Counted from the stretch's first letter, positions 1-8,344 are shown. The stretch is 26,785 nt of DNA from a bacterium (GCA_027310505.1 DAIDAS010000437.1:1-26785), one strand, 5' to 3'. Notes: generated by a model not told the origin, from the letters alone. Made by a program: numbers and translations.

Positions 1-370
1 CGCCTATACCGACCCGGAAGTGGCCTGGGCCGGCGTCAGCGAAACAGACGCCAAGGCCCGTGGCATCGAGATCGAGAAAGCCAGCTTCCCGTGGGTGGCA
101 AGCGGCCGCGCGCTGTCCATCGCCCGCACCGAAGGCACCACCAAGCTGATCATGGAAAAAGGTACGCGCCGCATTATTGGTGCCGGCATCGTCGGCCCCA
201 ACGCCGGCGAACTGCTGGCCGAAGCCGTGCTGGCGATCGAGATGGGCGCAGACGCCGAGGATATCGGCCTCACCATCCACGCGCACCCGACCCTGTCGGA
301 AACCGTGTGCTTCGCAGCGGAAATGGCGGAAGGCACGATTACCGATTTGCTTCCTCCTAAAAAGCGCTAA
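1..370 (+). CDS. lpdA: Dihydrolipoyl dehydrogenase, C-terminal part (5' end outside window)
   Basis: The reading frame is open from base 2 and ends at TAA 368-370, giving about 122 residues of the dimerisation domain of a class I pyridine nucleotide-disulfide oxidoreductase. The visible HAHPTLSE stretch carries the His-x-x-x-x-Glu pair that acts as the catalytic base in dihydrolipoyl dehydrogenase. Preceding it are the typical interface segments (TDPEVAWAG, GAGIVGPNAGELL). Known role of the family: E3 subunit reoxidising lipoamide in the pyruvate and 2-oxoglutarate dehydrogenase complexes, with FAD and NAD+, in the cytoplasm. The redox-active Cys pair and FAD-binding N-terminus lie outside the window. 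Related mercuric or glutathione reductases are less likely given the GTITDLLPPKK-type end. Confidence 0.9.
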   Translation, partial: AYTDPEVAWAGVSETDAKARGIEIEKASFPWVASGRALSIARTEGTTKLIMEKGTRRIIGAGIVGPNAGELLAEAVLAIEMGADAEDIGLTIHAHPTLSETVCFAAEMAEGTITDLLPPKKR

Positions 371-416
371 CCACCTGATCCGGTTATGCTAGATTAGCAA
401 AAAGATGGAGGTGTAT

Positions 417-626
417 ATGCTAGCAATTGAGGGACTTACTCGAGCAGAAAAACTCCGCATGATGGAAGCGCTGTGGGATGATCTCGCTCACGACAAAGCC
501 ATACTCGCCTCCCCTTCATGGCATGGCGAAGCACTAAAGGCGGCCGAGAAAGCCATCGCCTCTGGACAAGCTGATTTTGTCGATTGGGAAATAGCCAAAC
601 AGAACCTGCGCAATGGCAAGGCATGA
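417..626 (+). CDS. Antitoxin of a ParE-type toxin-antitoxin module (Unstab_antitox family)
   Basis: This small acidic protein has 69 residues. The pattern of a short helix, ALWDDL, a PSWH segment and a terminal DWEIAKQNLR segment matches the addiction-module antitoxins of Pfam Unstab_antitox (TIGR02574 type). I place the start at ATG 417 rather than the in-frame ATG 405, because GGAGGT at 407-412 is a good ribosome binding site for 417 and would lie inside the gene if 405 were used. The stop overlaps the toxin start (ATGA at 623-626), as usual in such pairs. Family role: it neutralises the toxin and often represses its own operon. Local base composition is AT-richer than the flanking metabolic genes, consistent with acquisition. 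Confidence 0.8.
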   Translation: MLAIEGLTRAEKLRMMEALWDDLAHDKAILASPSWHGEALKAAEKAIASGQADFVDWEIAKQNLRNGKA

Positions 627-919
627 AAATCAGGATTCTGAGTCTTGCGGTTCAGGATATTGAATCTGGGCAACGTTTTTATGAGCAGAATCAGGAAGGC
701 CTGGGCGTTTATTTTCTGGATTCCCTCTTCTCTGACATCGACTCACTTCTACTATATGCTGGCGTTCATCAGCAGTTTTTTGGCTATTACCGGACACTTT
801 CCAAGCGTTTTCCCTACGCCATTTACTATAAGTTGAATGACGAGACTATTGAAATCTGGCGCGTGCTGGACTGTCGGGCAAACCCTTCAAAAACCGAAAA
901 TGCATTAAAGCAGGACTAA
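623..919 (+). CDS. ParE/RelE-superfamily toxin
   Basis: The product has 98 residues. The start is ATG 623, overlapping the antitoxin stop as ATGA; an upstream in-frame start at 584 would run deep into the antitoxin gene. ParE-like features are the N-terminal strand-helix (ILSLAVQDIESGQRFYE), a central hydrophobic helix, FPYAIYYK and the terminal strand IEIWRVLDCRANPSK, which corresponds to the family's conserved C-terminal R-x-P element. Members poison gyrase (ParE) or cleave mRNA on ribosomes (RelE); sequence alone does not say which. Its TAA (917-919) shares a base with the ATG of the next gene (TAATG), so the downstream oxidase may be translationally coupled to the toxin. Confidence 0.8.
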   Translation: MKIRILSLAVQDIESGQRFYEQNQEGLGVYFLDSLFSDIDSLLLYAGVHQQFFGYYRTLSKRFPYAIYYKLNDETIEIWRVLDCRANPSKTENALKQD

Positions 920-2283
920 TGTCGCCCGAAATCCTCTCCGCCTTAAGCTCGCAATTCCCACCGGATCGGTTGTTCACCGATCCGGTGGATTGCTACGCTT
1001 ACGCCTACGACAATTCCCGCAACTTCCGGCCGCCGCTGGCGGTGGTGTTCCCGCTCAATGCCGAGGAAGTGCAATCCGTGGTACGGCTGTGCCATGAGTA
1101 CCACGTGCCGCTGGTACCGCGCGGACGCGGCACCGGTACGGCGGGCGGCAGCGTACCGGAGCAAGGCGGCATCGCATTGTCGCTGGAGCGCATGAACCGT
1201 ATCCTGTCGCTCGACCCGGACAACCGCATGGCGATCATCGAGCCAGGTGTGCTGAACCAGGAGCTGCAGGACGGATTGAAGCCCAAGGGATTTTTCTGGC
1301 CGCCCGACCCTTCCAGCGCGCCGTATTGCAGCGTGGGTGGCAACCTTGCCACCTGCGCCGCCGGGCCGCATGCGGTCAAATACGGCGTGGCGCGCGACCA
1401 TGTGCTGGGGCTGAAAGCGGTCACCGGCACCGGCGACCTGATCCGCACCGGCTGCTACACCACCAAGGGCGTGGTGGGGTATGACCTCACACGTCTCATC
1501 GTCGGCTCCGAAGGCACGCTGGCCGTGATCGTCGAAGCCACGCTGAAGCTGACCCCGCTGCCGCGCACCACTGGCGGCATTACCGCACAATATCGCGACA
1601 CCACCAGTTGCGCCCACGCCATTGCCGCCATCATGGCGCAGCCGTTCATCCCTTCCGCGCTGGAGTTCCTCGACAACAACGCACTCAACCTGATCCGAGG
1701 GCGCCACCCTGGCATGCTGCCGGACGACATGCGCGCGCTGCTGATGATCGAGGTGGATGGCTCGCAGAGTGAAGTGGCCGAGGCCACGGAAGCCGTGCTC
1801 AATGCCTGTAAAGTCGACGGCCTGATCGAGGCAAAAGAAGCCAACGATACCAAGGCGCTGTGGGCGGCGCGCAAGGCGCTCTCCCCTTTGCTGCGCGACG
1901 TGGCGCCAAAGAAAATCAACGAAGACGTGGCCGTGCCGGTTTCACGCCTGCCGGAACTGCTGGGCGGCATCGAACAACTGGCGGCGCGTTACCAGGTCGC
2001 CAACGTCAATTTCGGCCATGCCGGCAACGGCAACATCCACGTCAACCTGCTGGTCAACCCGGATGACTCCGAAGAAATGCAACGCGCCGAAGCGTGCCTG
2101 GATGAAGTGTTTTCGCTGGTGCTGTCGCTGGATGGCACGCTGTCGGGCGAGCATGGCGTGGGCATGGCCAAGCGCCCGTTCGTCCCGCGCGAGATCGACG
2201 AAACCACGATCAGAATGATGAAGTCGGTCAAACAGGCGTTCGACCCGAACAACATCCTGAATCCGGGGAAGCTATTCCCCTGA
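919..2283 (+). CDS. glcD: FAD-linked oxidase, GlcD / D-lactate dehydrogenase type
   Basis: The product has 454 residues, the usual length for GlcD-type flavoproteins. The N-terminal FAD_binding_4 domain shows PRGRGTGTAGG (about 67-77) and the GVVGYDLTRLIVGSEGTLAVI segment (about 185-205). The C-terminal FAD-oxidase domain shows HAGNGNIH (367-374) and GEHGVG (410-415), which carry catalytic and metal-binding histidines, and the conserved end NNILNPGKLF. Known family activities are oxidation of D-2-hydroxyacids such as glycolate or D-lactate. No GlcE or GlcF partner gene follows, so the true substrate and electron acceptor are open. The start ATG overlaps the toxin stop. The stop at 2281-2283 directly abuts the convergent stop of the next gene. 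Confidence 0.88.
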   Translation: MSPEILSALSSQFPPDRLFTDPVDCYAYAYDNSRNFRPPLAVVFPLNAEEVQSVVRLCHEYHVPLVPRGRGTGTAGGSVPEQGGIALSLERMNRILSLDPDNRMAIIEPGVLNQELQDGLKPKGFFWPPDPSSAPYCSVGGNLATCAAGPHAVKYGVARDHVLGLKAVTGTGDLIRTGCYTTKGVVGYDLTRLIVGSEGTLAVIVEATLKLTPLPRTTGGITAQYRDTTSCAHAIAAIMAQPFIPSALEFLDNNALNLIRGRHPGMLPDDMRALLMIEVDGSQSEVAEATEAVLNACKVDGLIEAKEANDTKALWAARKALSPLLRDVAPKKINEDVAVPVSRLPELLGGIEQLAARYQVANVNFGHAGNGNIHVNLLVNPDDSEEMQRAEACLDEVFSLVLSLDGTLSGEHGVGMAKRPFVPREIDETTIRMMKSVKQAFDPNNILNPGKLFP

Positions 2284-2418
2284 TTACTTGGCGGGCGGCA
2301 CCGACCGCCTGAAGGCTTGCTCCGCCACTTTCTTGACCACCTTGCCAGCAACGCGTTTGACCACCACCACGGTCGCAGCCACCACCACCTTTTTCACTAC
2401 CGATCTGAGCAGTCCCAT
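2284..2418 (-). CDS. Small cationic, valine-rich hypothetical protein (44 residues)
   Basis: The reading frame ATG 2418 to TAA 2284 encodes 44 residues. An AGGAG motif (2424-2428 on the minus strand) lies 5 nt before the ATG and overlaps the stop codon of the upstream SPOR-domain gene, so it reads as the last gene of the birA operon. The product is a hydrophobic valine run (VVVAATVVVV, residues 11-20) flanked by KK/KR pairs, followed by a second amphipathic VVKKV segment and a basic tail ending PPAK. This looks like a small membrane-associated peptide. I recognise no family. The ribosome site, tight spacing and codon pattern support translation; function is unknown. Confidence 0.55.
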   Translation of the reverse strand: MGLLRSVVKKVVVAATVVVVKRVAGKVVKKVAEQAFRRSVPPAK

Positions 2419-2426
2419 GTTTTCTC

Positions 2427-3113
2427 CTATGGACAAGCCACTTTTTTCAGCTCGCTGCCGGGAAAATCCGGCTGCAGCCGGATAATTTCATCCGCCACGT
2501 TATCGGCCACGTTCCTGATCAGAAAACTGGATTGGCCGTTTTCGTGGCCGCGCACCCCCTTGATGGCTGATCTCACGCCACGCGCATGCAGGTCGTCCAG
2601 TAGCTTGGTCGCCAGCGCCTCATCCTTGAACACGCCCAGCGAAATGGCATTGCGCCATTTCGGCTCCTGCACCACGAAGCTCTCTTCCACGCCCAGCGCC
2701 CGCACTTCGTTATTCTTGGCCTGTGCTTTCTCGGCGCTGGCCAGCGGGGGAATATAGATCCAGTAGCGCGAAGCCTCCTGCGAAGCCGTCTGCTTGAGCT
2801 CCGACTGGACGGAGAGTTTCTCCAGGATATTTTTTGCGCGGGGAATACTGCCAGCCAGAAAGCTGCCCCACTCGTAACACGCCGTTTGCAACGGTACCGG
2901 CTGCGGCGTTGGCGCTGGCGATGGGGCCGCGACCGGGGTTGCCTCCGCCTTCTTCGGCACCGTTGCCAGTTCTTCAGGTGTCAGAATCTTGATCTTATCC
3001 GCCTGAATGGCCTCATGGCCCGCCACGATGCCGACCGGATGCGATTCATTAAGCTTGAAATAGCCGAAGAGCACCAGATTCAGGAGCAACAACAGCCAGA
3101 CGAACCATTTCAT
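2427..3113 (-). CDS. SPOR-domain membrane protein
   Basis: The product has 228 residues. An N-terminal membrane anchor (MKWFVWLLLLLNLVLFGYF, residues 1-19) is followed by a Pro/Ala linker (PVAAPSPAPTPQPVP) and a C-terminal region resembling the SPOR fold: YWIYIPPL, then a repeat around AISLGVFKDEALATKLLDDLHARGV. SPOR domains bind denuded glycan strands of peptidoglycan, usually at the division septum. A cysteine precedes the domain (TACYEWG) and another lies near the end. I chose ATG 3113, which overlaps the coaX stop (ATGA), rather than an upstream non-ATG start at 3137. The gene lies in the birA-coaX operon; this linkage is common in betaproteobacteria. Confidence 0.75.
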   Translation of the reverse strand: MKWFVWLLLLLNLVLFGYFKLNESHPVGIVAGHEAIQADKIKILTPEELATVPKKAEATPVAAPSPAPTPQPVPLQTACYEWGSFLAGSIPRAKNILEKLSVQSELKQTASQEASRYWIYIPPLASAEKAQAKNNEVRALGVEESFVVQEPKWRNAISLGVFKDEALATKLLDDLHARGVRSAIKGVRGHENGQSSFLIRNVADNVADEIIRLQPDFPGSELKKVACP

Positions 3114-3841
3114 TCGTATTCTCTTTCGATCAGCCACAGTCCATGTAGCACCAGATTATCTGCGATCTCGGCAGAGCTGGATAGCGCCGCCTGCAATCCG
3201 GAGGCATCGCCACCCGACAGCACGCAGCGCGGCGCAAAACCTTCCTTGGCCTGCAGGGAATCGCGCATCATCTCCACCGCCCCAGCCATGGCCAGCCACG
3301 CACCGGAACAGATGGCATCGCCGGTGTTGACCGGAAAATGCTGCAGATGTCCTTCCGTCACGGCCAGCCCGGCTGTCCCGGAAGCCAGCGCTGCCTGCAT
3401 CATGCGCCAGCCCGGCACGATCAGGCCACCCAGAAACTCGCCCCGCGATGACAGGGCATCCACCGTCAACGCCGTGCCAGCCGTGGCCACCACACACGGC
3501 CCGCCATAGCGGTGCCAGGCTGCCACCAGTGCTGCCCAGCGGTCGGAACCCAGCTGTCCGGGCCGGGCGTATGCATTGGTGACCCCGCAGGCCGATGCCG
3601 TAGACGTGACGGTCAATAACGGCAGCTGCTGGTTTGCGCAAATTGATTGCAGCTGCCCGGCAATGGCCGCTCCCGCCACATTCGACACGACAGCCCGGCG
3701 GCAGCCGGCCCATCCCTGTGCAACCGGCAACAAGCTATCCAGGCGATCATTCTCGACATCGCCCTGGCTCAACAACGTGCCTGAGGCATCGAACACCCCC
3801 CATTTTGTGCGGGTGTTGCCGGAATCGATGGCGACGATCAC
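3110..3841 (-). CDS. coaX: Type III pantothenate kinase
   Basis: The product has 243 residues, within the normal CoaX length. It belongs to the ASKHA fold. Visible motifs are the phosphate-binding DSGNTRTKWG (6-15), PGQLGSDRW (94-102), a GTALTVD segment (122-128) and GGLIVPG (138-144). It catalyses ATP-dependent phosphorylation of pantothenate, the first step of coenzyme A synthesis, in the cytoplasm. Type III enzymes are not feedback-inhibited by CoA and need a monovalent cation. The start is GTG 3841, overlapping the birA stop (GTGA), so translation is probably coupled to birA. No other pantothenate kinase gene is in the window. Confidence 0.93.
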   Translation of the reverse strand: MIVAIDSGNTRTKWGVFDASGTLLSQGDVENDRLDSLLPVAQGWAGCRRAVVSNVAGAAIAGQLQSICANQQLPLLTVTSTASACGVTNAYARPGQLGSDRWAALVAAWHRYGGPCVVATAGTALTVDALSSRGEFLGGLIVPGWRMMQAALASGTAGLAVTEGHLQHFPVNTGDAICSGAWLAMAGAVEMMRDSLQAKEGFAPRCVLSGGDASGLQAALSSSAEIADNLVLHGLWLIEREYE

Positions 3842-4815
3842 GCCATGCCCCGCAGGCTCACTTCGCCCGCAGCAAAACGCTGCAGACCCTCGGTAGTGTT
3901 GACCAGCAAGGCACCATCGGCGGCGATGCCCCCCGCGATACCCTCGATCTCGCGACCATCCGGCATCAGCAGTCGCACCGGGTGGTTCTCATAGGCATGC
4001 TGCGCCATCCATTCATTGCGAAGCGATTCGAAACCTTCAGACTCAAATTGATTCAGCACGACGGCCAGATGCCGCAACACCGTGCCCAATCCATGCGACG
4101 AATCGACCGTCTGCGGGGCGATGCTATGCAAATCAATCGCCGCCTGATCAATGGCCTTACGCAAAGGCTCCGGCAGCCGCAGGTTGAGGCCGATGCCGAT
4201 CACGGCAGCGCTGGGGCCGTCCATGTCACCCTGCAGCTCGATCAGGATGCCGGCCAGCTTGCGGTTTTCATGCAGCACATCGTTCGGCCACTTCAGCCCG
4301 GCGCCTTCGACGCCCAGCTCCTGCAGGGCGCGCATCAGCGCCACCCCCACTGCCAGGCTCAGGCCAGACAATGCCCCGGCGCCACAATCGAAACGCCACA
4401 GCACGGAAAATGTCAGGCTGTTGCCCAGCCCGGCCTGCCACACCCGGCCACGCCGCCCCCGCCCTTGCGTCTGCAGTTCGGTCACCACGCACACCCCATG
4501 GGCCGCGCCGATTGCCGCCTGCTGCATCAGGTGGGTGTTGGTGGATGCGAGCTGATCATGGATTTCGAGCGTAAATTTCGGGCCATGTTCACCAAGAACC
4601 GTCAGCACGCGCCCGGCCTCGATAAAATTGACCGGCTCCGGCAGGCGATAGCCCTTGCCGCGCACCGAAAACAGCCGCACACCGAGCGATTCTGTGTCCT
4701 GCAAGGCATTCCATACCGTCGCCCGGGTCACGCCGAAATGACGCGCAATGGCTTCGCCGGACTGGAACTGGCCGTCTGCGAGCAGGCGCAGGATAGGAAA
4801 TGTGAGCGAATTCAT
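3838..4815 (-). CDS. birA: Bifunctional biotin ligase / biotin operon repressor
   Basis: The product has 325 residues. The N-terminal winged helix-turn-helix (about 1-60, with GEAIARHFGVTRATVWNAL) is present, so this is the regulatory type of BirA. The ligase core shows GRGRRGR (118-124, binding biotinyl-5'-AMP), KWPND (175-179) and KLAGIL (about 186-191), followed by the small C-terminal SH3-like domain. It activates biotin with ATP and attaches it to the lysine of carboxylase carrier domains, and probably represses biotin genes. It is the first gene of a minus-strand operon with coaX and is divergent from glnS across a 68-bp gap. Confidence 0.93.
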   Translation of the reverse strand: MNSLTFPILRLLADGQFQSGEAIARHFGVTRATVWNALQDTESLGVRLFSVRGKGYRLPEPVNFIEAGRVLTVLGEHGPKFTLEIHDQLASTNTHLMQQAAIGAAHGVCVVTELQTQGRGRRGRVWQAGLGNSLTFSVLWRFDCGAGALSGLSLAVGVALMRALQELGVEGAGLKWPNDVLHENRKLAGILIELQGDMDGPSAAVIGIGLNLRLPEPLRKAIDQAAIDLHSIAPQTVDSSHGLGTVLRHLAVVLNQFESEGFESLRNEWMAQHAYENHPVRLLMPDGREIEGIAGGIAADGALLVNTTEGLQRFAAGEVSLRGMA

Positions 4816-4825
4816 GATCGGTTCA

Positions 4826-4831
4826 ATTATA
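4826..4831 (-). promoter_or_regulatory. Possible -10 element for birA operon
   Basis: Read on the minus strand, this is a perfect TATAAT. It lies only about 10 nt before the birA ATG, which would give an almost leaderless transcript. The -35 region at the expected distance (around 4848-4854) is poor. The element could be chance, or the true promoter may lie further upstream in the 68-bp divergent gap. Confidence 0.3.
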
Positions 4832-4883
4832 CCTGCCCCGGCACGGTGTAAAATGGCGGTTAATCAACCAGCATCGATTTGCC

Positions 4884-6656
4884 ATGTCCGAAGAAAAAAA
4901 TCCCGCCCCGTCCAACTTCCTGCGCCAAATCATCGAACGCGATCTGGCGCAAGGCACCTATGCCAACCGCCACTGGGCGCATGCCCCGGGCGATGCCGCA
5001 CAACAGGCTGCCGGCGAACCGGACCCGGCGAAGATCCGCACCCGTTTCCCGCCAGAACCGAACGGCTACCTGCACATCGGGCACGCCAAGAGCATCTGCC
5101 TGAATTTCGGGCTGGCACGCGATTACGGCGGTGTTTGCCATATGCGCTTCGACGACACCAACCCGGAGAAGGAAGAACAGGAATACGTCGACTCCATTAC
5201 CGATTCCGTTCAGTGGCTGGGCTTCTCGTGGCAGGGTTTTGGCGACACCAACCTGTATTTCGCCAGCAACTATTTCGACTTCATGTATCGCGCCGCCGAG
5301 GCGCTGATTGAAACCGGCCACGCCTATGTCGACCAGCAAACGGCCGACGAAATGCGCGCCAACCGCGGCACCCTCACCGAGGCCGGCAAGGATTCGCCGT
5401 GGCGCAATCGCAGCGCCGCAGAAAACCTCGCGCTGTTCCGCGAAATGCGTGACGGCAGGCACGCCGACGGCGCCATGATCCTGCGCGCGAAGATCGACAT
5501 GGCTTCGCCCAACATCAACCTGCGCGACCCGGCCATTTACCGTATCAAGCGCGCCACCCACCACAACACCGGCGACAAGTGGTGCATCTACCCGATGTAC
5601 ACCTTTGCCCACCCGATCGAGGACGCGCTGGAGAACATCACCCACTCCATCTGCACGCTGGAATTCGAAGACCAGCGCCCGTTCTACGACTGGGTGCTGG
5701 ATCGCTTGGCCGAAGCCGGCCTGCTGGCGCATCCGCTACCGAAACAGTACGAATTCGCGCGCCTCAACCTGACTTACGTCATCACCAGCAAGCGCAAGCT
5801 GATGCAACTGGTCACTGAAAACTTCGTCGAAGGCTGGGACGACCCGCGCATGCCGACCATCGTCGGCCTGCGCCGCCGCGGCTACACGCCGGAAGCGATC
5901 CAGCTGTTCGCCGAGCGCATCGGCGTTTCCAAGGCCGATTCGTGGATCGACTATTCGACGCTGGAAGGCGCGTTGCGCGACGATCTCGACAGCAAGGCCG
6001 CCCGCGCCATGGCTGTGCTCGACCCGGTCAAGCTCAAGCTCACCAACTGGGCAGCCGTATTCGGCGCCGCCCAGGCGGAACCCTGCTCCGCACCGGTTCA
6101 CCCCCACCACGAAGAAATGGGGCGCCGCAGCTTCAATCTCACGCCCGAGCTTTACATCGAGCGCGAAGACTTCATGGAAGCGCCGCCCAAGGGCTACCAC
6201 CGCCTGTTCCCAGGCAACATGTCGCGCCTCAAGTATGGCTACGTCATCCACTGCACCGGCTGCGAGAAGGATGCCGCAGGCAACGTGACGGCAGTGCTGG
6301 CGGAGATCGTGCCCGACACCAAGAGCGGCACGCCGGGTGCCGATAGCGTGAAGGTGAAGGGCGTGATCACCTGGGTCTCGGCCAGCGAAGGCGTGCCGGC
6401 CGAAGTACGCATGTACGACCGGCTATTTACCGAAGCCCATCCGGATGCCGGCGGACGCAATTTCATCGACAGTCTCAACCCGGACAGCAAGAAAGTCATC
6501 ACCGCCTGGGTGGAGCCGGAGTTGGCCAATGCCGCGCCCGACACCAAGTTCCAGTTCGAGCGCCATGGCTATTTCGTCGCCGACCGCAAGGACACGCAAC
6601 CCGGCAAGCCGGTGTTCAACCGAGCGGTAACGCTGAAGGATAGCTGGCAAAAATAA
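4884..6656 (+). CDS. glnS: Glutaminyl-tRNA synthetase
   Basis: The product has 590 residues, slightly longer than the 554 of the E. coli enzyme. It is a class I synthetase: PPEPNGYLHIGHAKS holds the HIGH motif (64-67), FDDTNPEKE (89-97) is the GlnRS/GluRS signature, and VITSKRK (299-305) is the KMSKS-type loop. The C-terminal half is the two anticodon-binding beta-barrels, with ITWVSA and the closing FNRAVTLKDSW. It charges tRNA-Gln with glutamine using ATP, so this organism need not rely on the indirect Glu-tRNA(Gln) amidation route. It stands alone, divergent from birA and convergent with the next gene. Confidence 0.97.
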   Translation: MSEEKNPAPSNFLRQIIERDLAQGTYANRHWAHAPGDAAQQAAGEPDPAKIRTRFPPEPNGYLHIGHAKSICLNFGLARDYGGVCHMRFDDTNPEKEEQEYVDSITDSVQWLGFSWQGFGDTNLYFASNYFDFMYRAAEALIETGHAYVDQQTADEMRANRGTLTEAGKDSPWRNRSAAENLALFREMRDGRHADGAMILRAKIDMASPNINLRDPAIYRIKRATHHNTGDKWCIYPMYTFAHPIEDALENITHSICTLEFEDQRPFYDWVLDRLAEAGLLAHPLPKQYEFARLNLTYVITSKRKLMQLVTENFVEGWDDPRMPTIVGLRRRGYTPEAIQLFAERIGVSKADSWIDYSTLEGALRDDLDSKAARAMAVLDPVKLKLTNWAAVFGAAQAEPCSAPVHPHHEEMGRRSFNLTPELYIEREDFMEAPPKGYHRLFPGNMSRLKYGYVIHCTGCEKDAAGNVTAVLAEIVPDTKSGTPGADSVKVKGVITWVSASEGVPAEVRMYDRLFTEAHPDAGGRNFIDSLNPDSKKVITAWVEPELANAAPDTKFQFERHGYFVADRKDTQPGKPVFNRAVTLKDSWQK

Positions 6657-6686
6657 TAGCCGGGACAGCAAGGCAGCGGTGGCAGA

Positions 6687-7559
6687 TCACCGCGGCCGGG
6701 CCGCCTTTTTCGGCTCTTCCGGTTCAGGTTGCGGCGCAGCATCTGCGAACACCAGCAACCGTAGCGACAAGCTGATGAAGGCCGCCAGCCCCCAATACAC
6801 TGCGGCAAACAGCCAACAATCGATGGCCAGCGGACTGATCGAAACCACCACTGACAGCAAGCCGGATATCACCAGGGTCACCAGTTGCCCGACCATGATG
6901 CTTTTCTGGGTGGCGGAGGGAAACCTGGGCATGACAGATGGCATGCGGCGCGCCAGTCGCTTCCAGAGCATGAAAAACAGTGCCGATGCCAGGAAAGCAA
7001 GGCCCATCAAACCAGTCATCCGGTAGAACAAGTCGCTGGCCACTATTTCGTCCATTTCGACGGAATGGTCAGGCAACAGGTAAAGCGTGTAGGCGTCACC
7101 GACCGCGTACTCGTCTTCCAGTTTTCTTTTGAGGCCAGGCGCCGGCCACGACATCTCGGCCACGGACGCGTACCTCTGCCCTTTGTCGCCCTTGAACTCG
7201 AAAACGACGTCATAGTGCTTTCTGGCCTCGATCAGCGAAGTCTGGTCCTCGCCGAGTTCCACGGTGCGGATCTCGATGGAGGTCAGCCGGGCGTCGATGG
7301 TGCTGGCACGAGAATAATCCAGTAAACGTGCGGAAAGCAGATATGCCGGATACGCCACCAGCATGAGGGGCAATGCAAGCATGAACAGAAACAGCCCGAG
7401 TTTCGGCAAAAAGCCACCGACAGACCTTGCCGTGCCACGCAAGGAGGCCGTAAAACCAGCCCATCGGCTGGGCCGCGGCTGCGATGACTCGGCTTCCGGC
7501 TCCTGATTTTCTTCCGCTTCGGCCACTCTCTGCTTTCCACGTCGGCTTGGGTTATACAT
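6687..7559 (-). CDS. Integral membrane protein, DUF3592-like
   Basis: The product has 290 residues starting at ATG 7559; a TTG two codons upstream is also in frame. A charged N-terminal stretch rich in Glu and Arg is followed by a hydrophobic segment (about 53-75), a soluble extracytoplasmic-type domain (about 80-180, containing YDVVFEFKGDKGQRY), then three further hydrophobic segments and a charged tail with PKKAARPR. One membrane helix, a beta-rich domain and further helices fit the DUF3592 family, whose function is not known. I see no catalytic motif. The ribosome binding site is weak. It converges with glnS. Confidence 0.65.
   Translation of the reverse strand: MYNPSRRGKQRVAEAEENQEPEAESSQPRPSRWAGFTASLRGTARSVGGFLPKLGLFLFMLALPLMLVAYPAYLLSARLLDYSRASTIDARLTSIEIRTVELGEDQTSLIEARKHYDVVFEFKGDKGQRYASVAEMSWPAPGLKRKLEDEYAVGDAYTLYLLPDHSVEMDEIVASDLFYRMTGLMGLAFLASALFFMLWKRLARRMPSVMPRFPSATQKSIMVGQLVTLVISGLLSVVVSISPLAIDCWLFAAVYWGLAAFISLSLRLLVFADAAPQPEPEEPKKAARPR
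6692..6710 (+). terminator. Possible intrinsic terminator after glnS
   Basis: GCGG (6692-6695) can pair with CCGC (6701-6704) around a 5-nt loop, followed by CTTTTT (6705-6710). The stem is short but entirely G-C and is followed by a T run. It lies inside the 3' coding end of the convergent membrane-protein gene, so the coding constraint there could also explain the sequence. Confidence 0.35.
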
Positions 7560-7678
7560 TGTCAACGGTTAGGCGGGCGATTACTTTAGCGATATTCGCC
7601 CACCGTAGGCCGGGCGGTGCCACTTTACAAGCCGATCCGCGATAATTTAGCCTACCTGTGTCATCATTAACGCCCATC

Positions 7679-8344
7679 ATGGCCATGAAGAACCCTGTGA
7701 ACCTGAACGCCTACAGCACACTGGTATTCGACTGCGACGGTGTCATTCTCGATTCCAACAAGGTGCGGGCACGCGCCTTCTACAACGCGGCATTGCCATA
7801 TGGCAAGCAGCATGCAGAAGCGCTGGAGGCCTACCACATCCTGCACGGGGGGGTGTCACGCTACGTGAAGTTTGAAATTCTGCTGCGCGACATGGTTGGC
7901 GTCCCGGTGACTGAACAGGCGATGCAAGCGCTGCTGCATGCCTTCACCACCGAGGCCACCATCGGCCTGCTGCAATGCGACATCGCACCGGGGCTGGAAT
8001 CATTGCGCCAGGCGACTCCGCATGCCAGGTGGATACTGGTTTCCGGCGCCGATGAAAAAGAACTGCGCAACGTGTTCGCACAGCGTGGCATTGCCGAGTT
8101 CTTCGATGGCGGCATTTTCGGCAGCCCGAGCAACAAGGACGATATCCTGCAGCGCGAAAAGAAAAGCGGCAACCTGACCCAGCCCGGCCTGTTTTTCGGC
8201 GATAGCCGCTACGATCACCAAGCCGCCACGGGGGCTGGACTGGATTTCGTCTTTGTCAGCGGCTGGACGGATATGGAGGGCTGGGGAAACTACTGTCGAG
8301 AGCAGGGCATACCAACGATAAAGGGTCTCGGCCAAGCGTTGTAA
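7679..8344 (+). CDS. HAD-superfamily phosphatase, phosphoglycolate phosphatase-like
   Basis: From ATG 7679 the product has 221 residues. HAD motifs are in order: motif I FDCDGVILDS (nucleophile D18 and acid D20), motif II LVSGAD, a motif III lysine in SNKDD, and motif IV FFGDSRYD. A helical cap lies between motifs I and II (subclass I). This predicts a cytoplasmic Mg-dependent phosphomonoesterase. The substrate cannot be read from the sequence; Gph-like or PgmB-like activities are possible. Starts at GTG 7658 or ATG 7685 are also in frame, and none has a convincing ribosome site. It is a monocistronic gene with no informative neighbour. Confidence 0.75.
   Translation: MAMKNPVNLNAYSTLVFDCDGVILDSNKVRARAFYNAALPYGKQHAEALEAYHILHGGVSRYVKFEILLRDMVGVPVTEQAMQALLHAFTTEATIGLLQCDIAPGLESLRQATPHARWILVSGADEKELRNVFAQRGIAEFFDGGIFGSPSNKDDILQREKKSGNLTQPGLFFGDSRYDHQAATGAGLDFVFVSGWTDMEGWGNYCREQGIPTIKGLGQAL

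Noticed and set aside
3634..4851. Plus-strand 405-residue open frame
   Set aside because: It lies opposite birA and coaX, both with clear motifs, and its His/Gln/Arg-rich translation resembles no protein family.
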